Origin: Syntrophaceae bacterium | GTDB taxonomy: Bacteria > Desulfobacterota > SM23-61 | Reading direction: 5' to 3' | Length of the DNA: 40,873 nucleotides | Assembly (NCBI GenBank): GCA_013388675.1 | Contig: JACAEW010000218.1 | Location: 1-40,873 of the forward strand | Shown: piece after piece, positions 39,406 to 40,873 of the stretch | Layout of the letters: the number at the start of each line of letters is the position of its first letter | Numbering within the stretch: position 1 is the stretch's first letter | Notes under the pieces: model-generated | The model's input: the letters and a program-made list of their open reading frames with translations, nothing else | The model's database searches: none | What the model was told of the DNA's origin: nothing | Translations under genes and position numbers: made by a program

Positions 39406-40515
39406 TTAAGGCAGGAGGGGCCGCAGCGCGTCAGCCCCCTTCAAGTACAATAGGTTTTCCTTGCTGCCCGTCCTTTTGACGATGTTCTCCAGGGCCCGCT
39501 TCTTCTTCAGCAGGGAGGCTTCCTCGAGGTGCCTGAGGTTGGCCCTGGGCATCTCCGCCGCTTCAATCATTCCGGCCTTCCTGGCCCCCTCCAGAAGCTC
39601 CTGCCCCCTGGCCGTGCGGACAATGACCGTGTTCCACCCGGGGATGCCCTCCACCGCCCCCACCGACAGATCGGAAAATTCAGCGGTCATATCCAGGCAA
39701 AAACCGCATGTGGGCCGGACAAACTTCCGGATGTGGTCCAGGGAAATGGATTTCGTCCCGTCCGGCAACTGTAGCTGGAGCCTATTGGCCGGGGGAGGAG
39801 GGATGTCCATCTTACCGATTTTTTCAATGGGATAGTCTCTTTTCAAAAATTGGAGGGTGTCCTGGTAAGCCAGGGCCCAGGTGCAGAAAAGACCGATAAC
39901 CAGATGGAGCTTATGGATTTGGTTCTTGTCCTCCAAAGGATTGATCCTCATCTTTGCCAAAGCCAGCACCTGGCAGGGAATTCCTACGACGCCGATCTTT
40001 TGGGCAGCTCCCTGCACCCCCTTGTTTAAGGCTTCCAGGGTTGGGGAAGCGATATAATTCGAGCCGGCGCAGGCCAGGACCTGCCGTTTGTTCCGGGCCA
40101 GCGTACCGAAAGAAAGCAGGTCTTTGCCTCTCTGGGTCAAAACGGCCCCGTCGATCATTCTTTTCTTCAACGCCAAGGAAATGAGCGCCGAGACCACTCC
40201 CCCATATTGCCCTTTGGCCAGGGAGGTCTTGTCCAGGGATTTGGCCATGACCACCTGCACGTGGGTCCCCAGAGAATCGCCCGGGTAGGGCGCTCCGAAT
40301 AGGGCCCGGCTGACCGCCTCCAGGTCCGAAGAAGTCCGGGGGCAAAAAAAATAACACCGTCCCTGGGAAAGGTTGCAGTTGTCCAGGAGAACGATCCGGC
40401 CGCGGTAGGCCCGGAAATAGGGGCAAAGCCCGACGCAAGCACCGCAGAGGGTGCAAAGGTCTGCTTTGATCACTTCCTTTTCCAGGTCCTGGGGACCTTT
40501 GATTTCCGCGTTCAT
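39406..40515 (-). CDS. Coenzyme F420 hydrogenase/dehydrogenase beta subunit family (FrhB-like) iron-sulfur flavoprotein
   Basis: A 369-residue FrhB-family protein. An N-terminal [4Fe-4S] motif CTLCGACVGLCP is followed by a further Cys group (CNLSQGRCYFFCP), then the FrhB core: GQYGGVVSALISLALK, VVGIPCQVLALAKM, FVRPTCGFCLDMTAEFSDLSVGAV and NTVIVRTARG. Members move electrons between ferredoxin and a flavin-linked acceptor. Its place directly before iorA-iorB, 108 bases away and on the same strand, suggests it accepts electrons from that oxidoreductase. ATG 40515 is preferred, although a GTG at 40566 is possible. A TTGACA promoter lies upstream. Confidence 0.85.
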   Translation of the reverse strand: MNAEIKGPQDLEKEVIKADLCTLCGACVGLCPYFRAYRGRIVLLDNCNLSQGRCYFFCPRTSSDLEAVSRALFGAPYPGDSLGTHVQVVMAKSLDKTSLAKGQYGGVVSALISLALKKRMIDGAVLTQRGKDLLSFGTLARNKRQVLACAGSNYIASPTLEALNKGVQGAAQKIGVVGIPCQVLALAKMRINPLEDKNQIHKLHLVIGLFCTWALAYQDTLQFLKRDYPIEKIGKMDIPPPPANRLQLQLPDGTKSISLDHIRKFVRPTCGFCLDMTAEFSDLSVGAVEGIPGWNTVIVRTARGQELLEGARKAGMIEAAEMPRANLRHLEEASLLKKKRALENIVKRTGSKENLLYLKGADALRPLLP

Positions 40516-40582
40516 CGCTTCTTGCCCTTTCTGGCTTTTGGCTCCATGAATGGGTCGTAGATTCACCGAAAGAGTTGACTAC

Positions 40583-40611
40583 CCTTTAGTCTATAATCAA
40601 AGTTTTGTCAA
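40583..40611 (-). promoter_or_regulatory. Candidate promoter of the FrhB-like / iorAB cluster
   Basis: On the minus strand TTGACA (40611-40606), a 17-base spacer and TAAAGG (40588-40583), 68 bases before ATG 40515. The -10 is weak. A TATAAT on the plus strand at 40592-40597 has no -35 and no gene ahead of it. Confidence 0.45.
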
Positions 40612-40642
40612 TTCATAAAGTCAGGCTGTGCGGTTAGATGGA

Positions 40643-40873
40643 TTAATCGAAAATGGGATCGCAATCCAAAAGGGCCACGGGCAGTCCGACTGCTCTTTCG
40701 ATTTCGGGAAAGGCCCTGCCTTGCAGATCCCTTCTCCACTGGCCCAGGGAAAAAGGGGATGAGGGGATGACCACTAGGTCAGGAGGGGGATTCTTTCGCA
40801 GAAACTCCCGGATGGCCTTGATGAAGTCCCGGACAACCAGCAGGTCCCCCATGCAGATGTTCCCCCCGAAATA
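40643..40873 (-). CDS. C-terminus of a DUF512-like protein (5' end outside the window)
   Basis: The last 76 residues of a gene entering from beyond 40873; the frame is open to the window edge and ends with TAA at 40643-40645. The pattern FGGNICMGDLLVVRDFIKAI, then PDLVVIPSSPF and IERAVGLPVALLDCDPIF resembles the end of DUF512 (radical-SAM-associated) proteins, where a VxGLLTGxD motif and a closing LGVPV are typical. The match is partial, so the family call is tentative. An internal ATG at 40852 is not considered the start because the similarity begins before it. Confidence 0.5.
   Translation of the reverse strand, partial: YFGGNICMGDLLVVRDFIKAIREFLRKNPPPDLVVIPSSPFSLGQWRRDLQGRAFPEIERAVGLPVALLDCDPIFD

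Overview
The window is GC-rich (roughly 58% by eye) and tightly packed. It reads like the chromosome of an anaerobic bacterium, most likely of the Desulfobacterota (former Deltaproteobacteria, syntroph or sulfate-reducer type). The evidence is gene content only: indolepyruvate:ferredoxin oxidoreductase with an FrhB-like partner, a two-subunit ATP-citrate lyase, a B12-dependent acyl-CoA mutase, several CoA-transferases, a molybdenum hydroxylase, oxygen-defence diiron proteins, and in-frame UGA codons that look like selenocysteine. No rRNA, tRNA, CRISPR array, transposase or phage gene is visible.

Region by region. Positions 1-3090: a CoA-disulfide-reductase-like flavoenzyme (+) meets a two-subunit CoA-transferase (-) tail to tail. 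Both the reductase and the transferase alpha subunit carry a single in-frame UGA followed by a SECIS-like hairpin. 3134-6508: a DUF4410 lipoprotein, poly(A) polymerase pcnB and an MFS transporter. 6633-9940: an orphan four-cluster ferredoxin, a zinc-ribbon protein, a third UGA gene (a secreted 1-Sec peroxiredoxin), a lipoprotein, a small Cys protein and dodecin. 9939-11340: a DUF493 protein, PlsC and palindromic repeats. 11341-15189 (-): a molybdenum hydroxylase (small and large subunits) and a corrinoid protein, separated by an inverted pair of a dispersed repeat. 15190-21859 (+): from a divergent promoter region with a palindromic operator, a tripartite tricarboxylate transporter (tctCBA) followed by ATP-citrate lyase (aclBA). 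22289-25585 (-): a family III CoA-transferase with the small and large subunits of a B12 acyl-CoA mutase. 25769-33496 (+): an acetyl-CoA hydrolase/CoA-transferase-family protein, a short DUF2889-like protein, a PHP protein, a DUF169-CoaE fusion, a cNMP-binding protein, a cytidylate-kinase-like/BON fusion, a C45-type N-terminal hydrolase and an MBL hydrolase. 33811-40873: a GAF protein, a lipoprotein, a divergent pair of ferritin-like proteins, iorB-iorA, an FrhB-family protein, and the end of a DUF512-like protein.

Coenzyme A handling runs through the window: CoA disulfide reduction, three CoA-transferase systems, CoA-ester carbon-skeleton rearrangement, the last step of CoA synthesis (CoaE), citrate cleavage to acetyl-CoA, and 2-oxoacid oxidation to acyl-CoA. 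The most notable signal is three UGA-interrupted but otherwise intact genes within 8.3 kb. In the reductase and the peroxiredoxin the UGA replaces the catalytic cysteine exactly. The third, a CoA-transferase alpha subunit, is a selenoprotein type I do not know to have been described.
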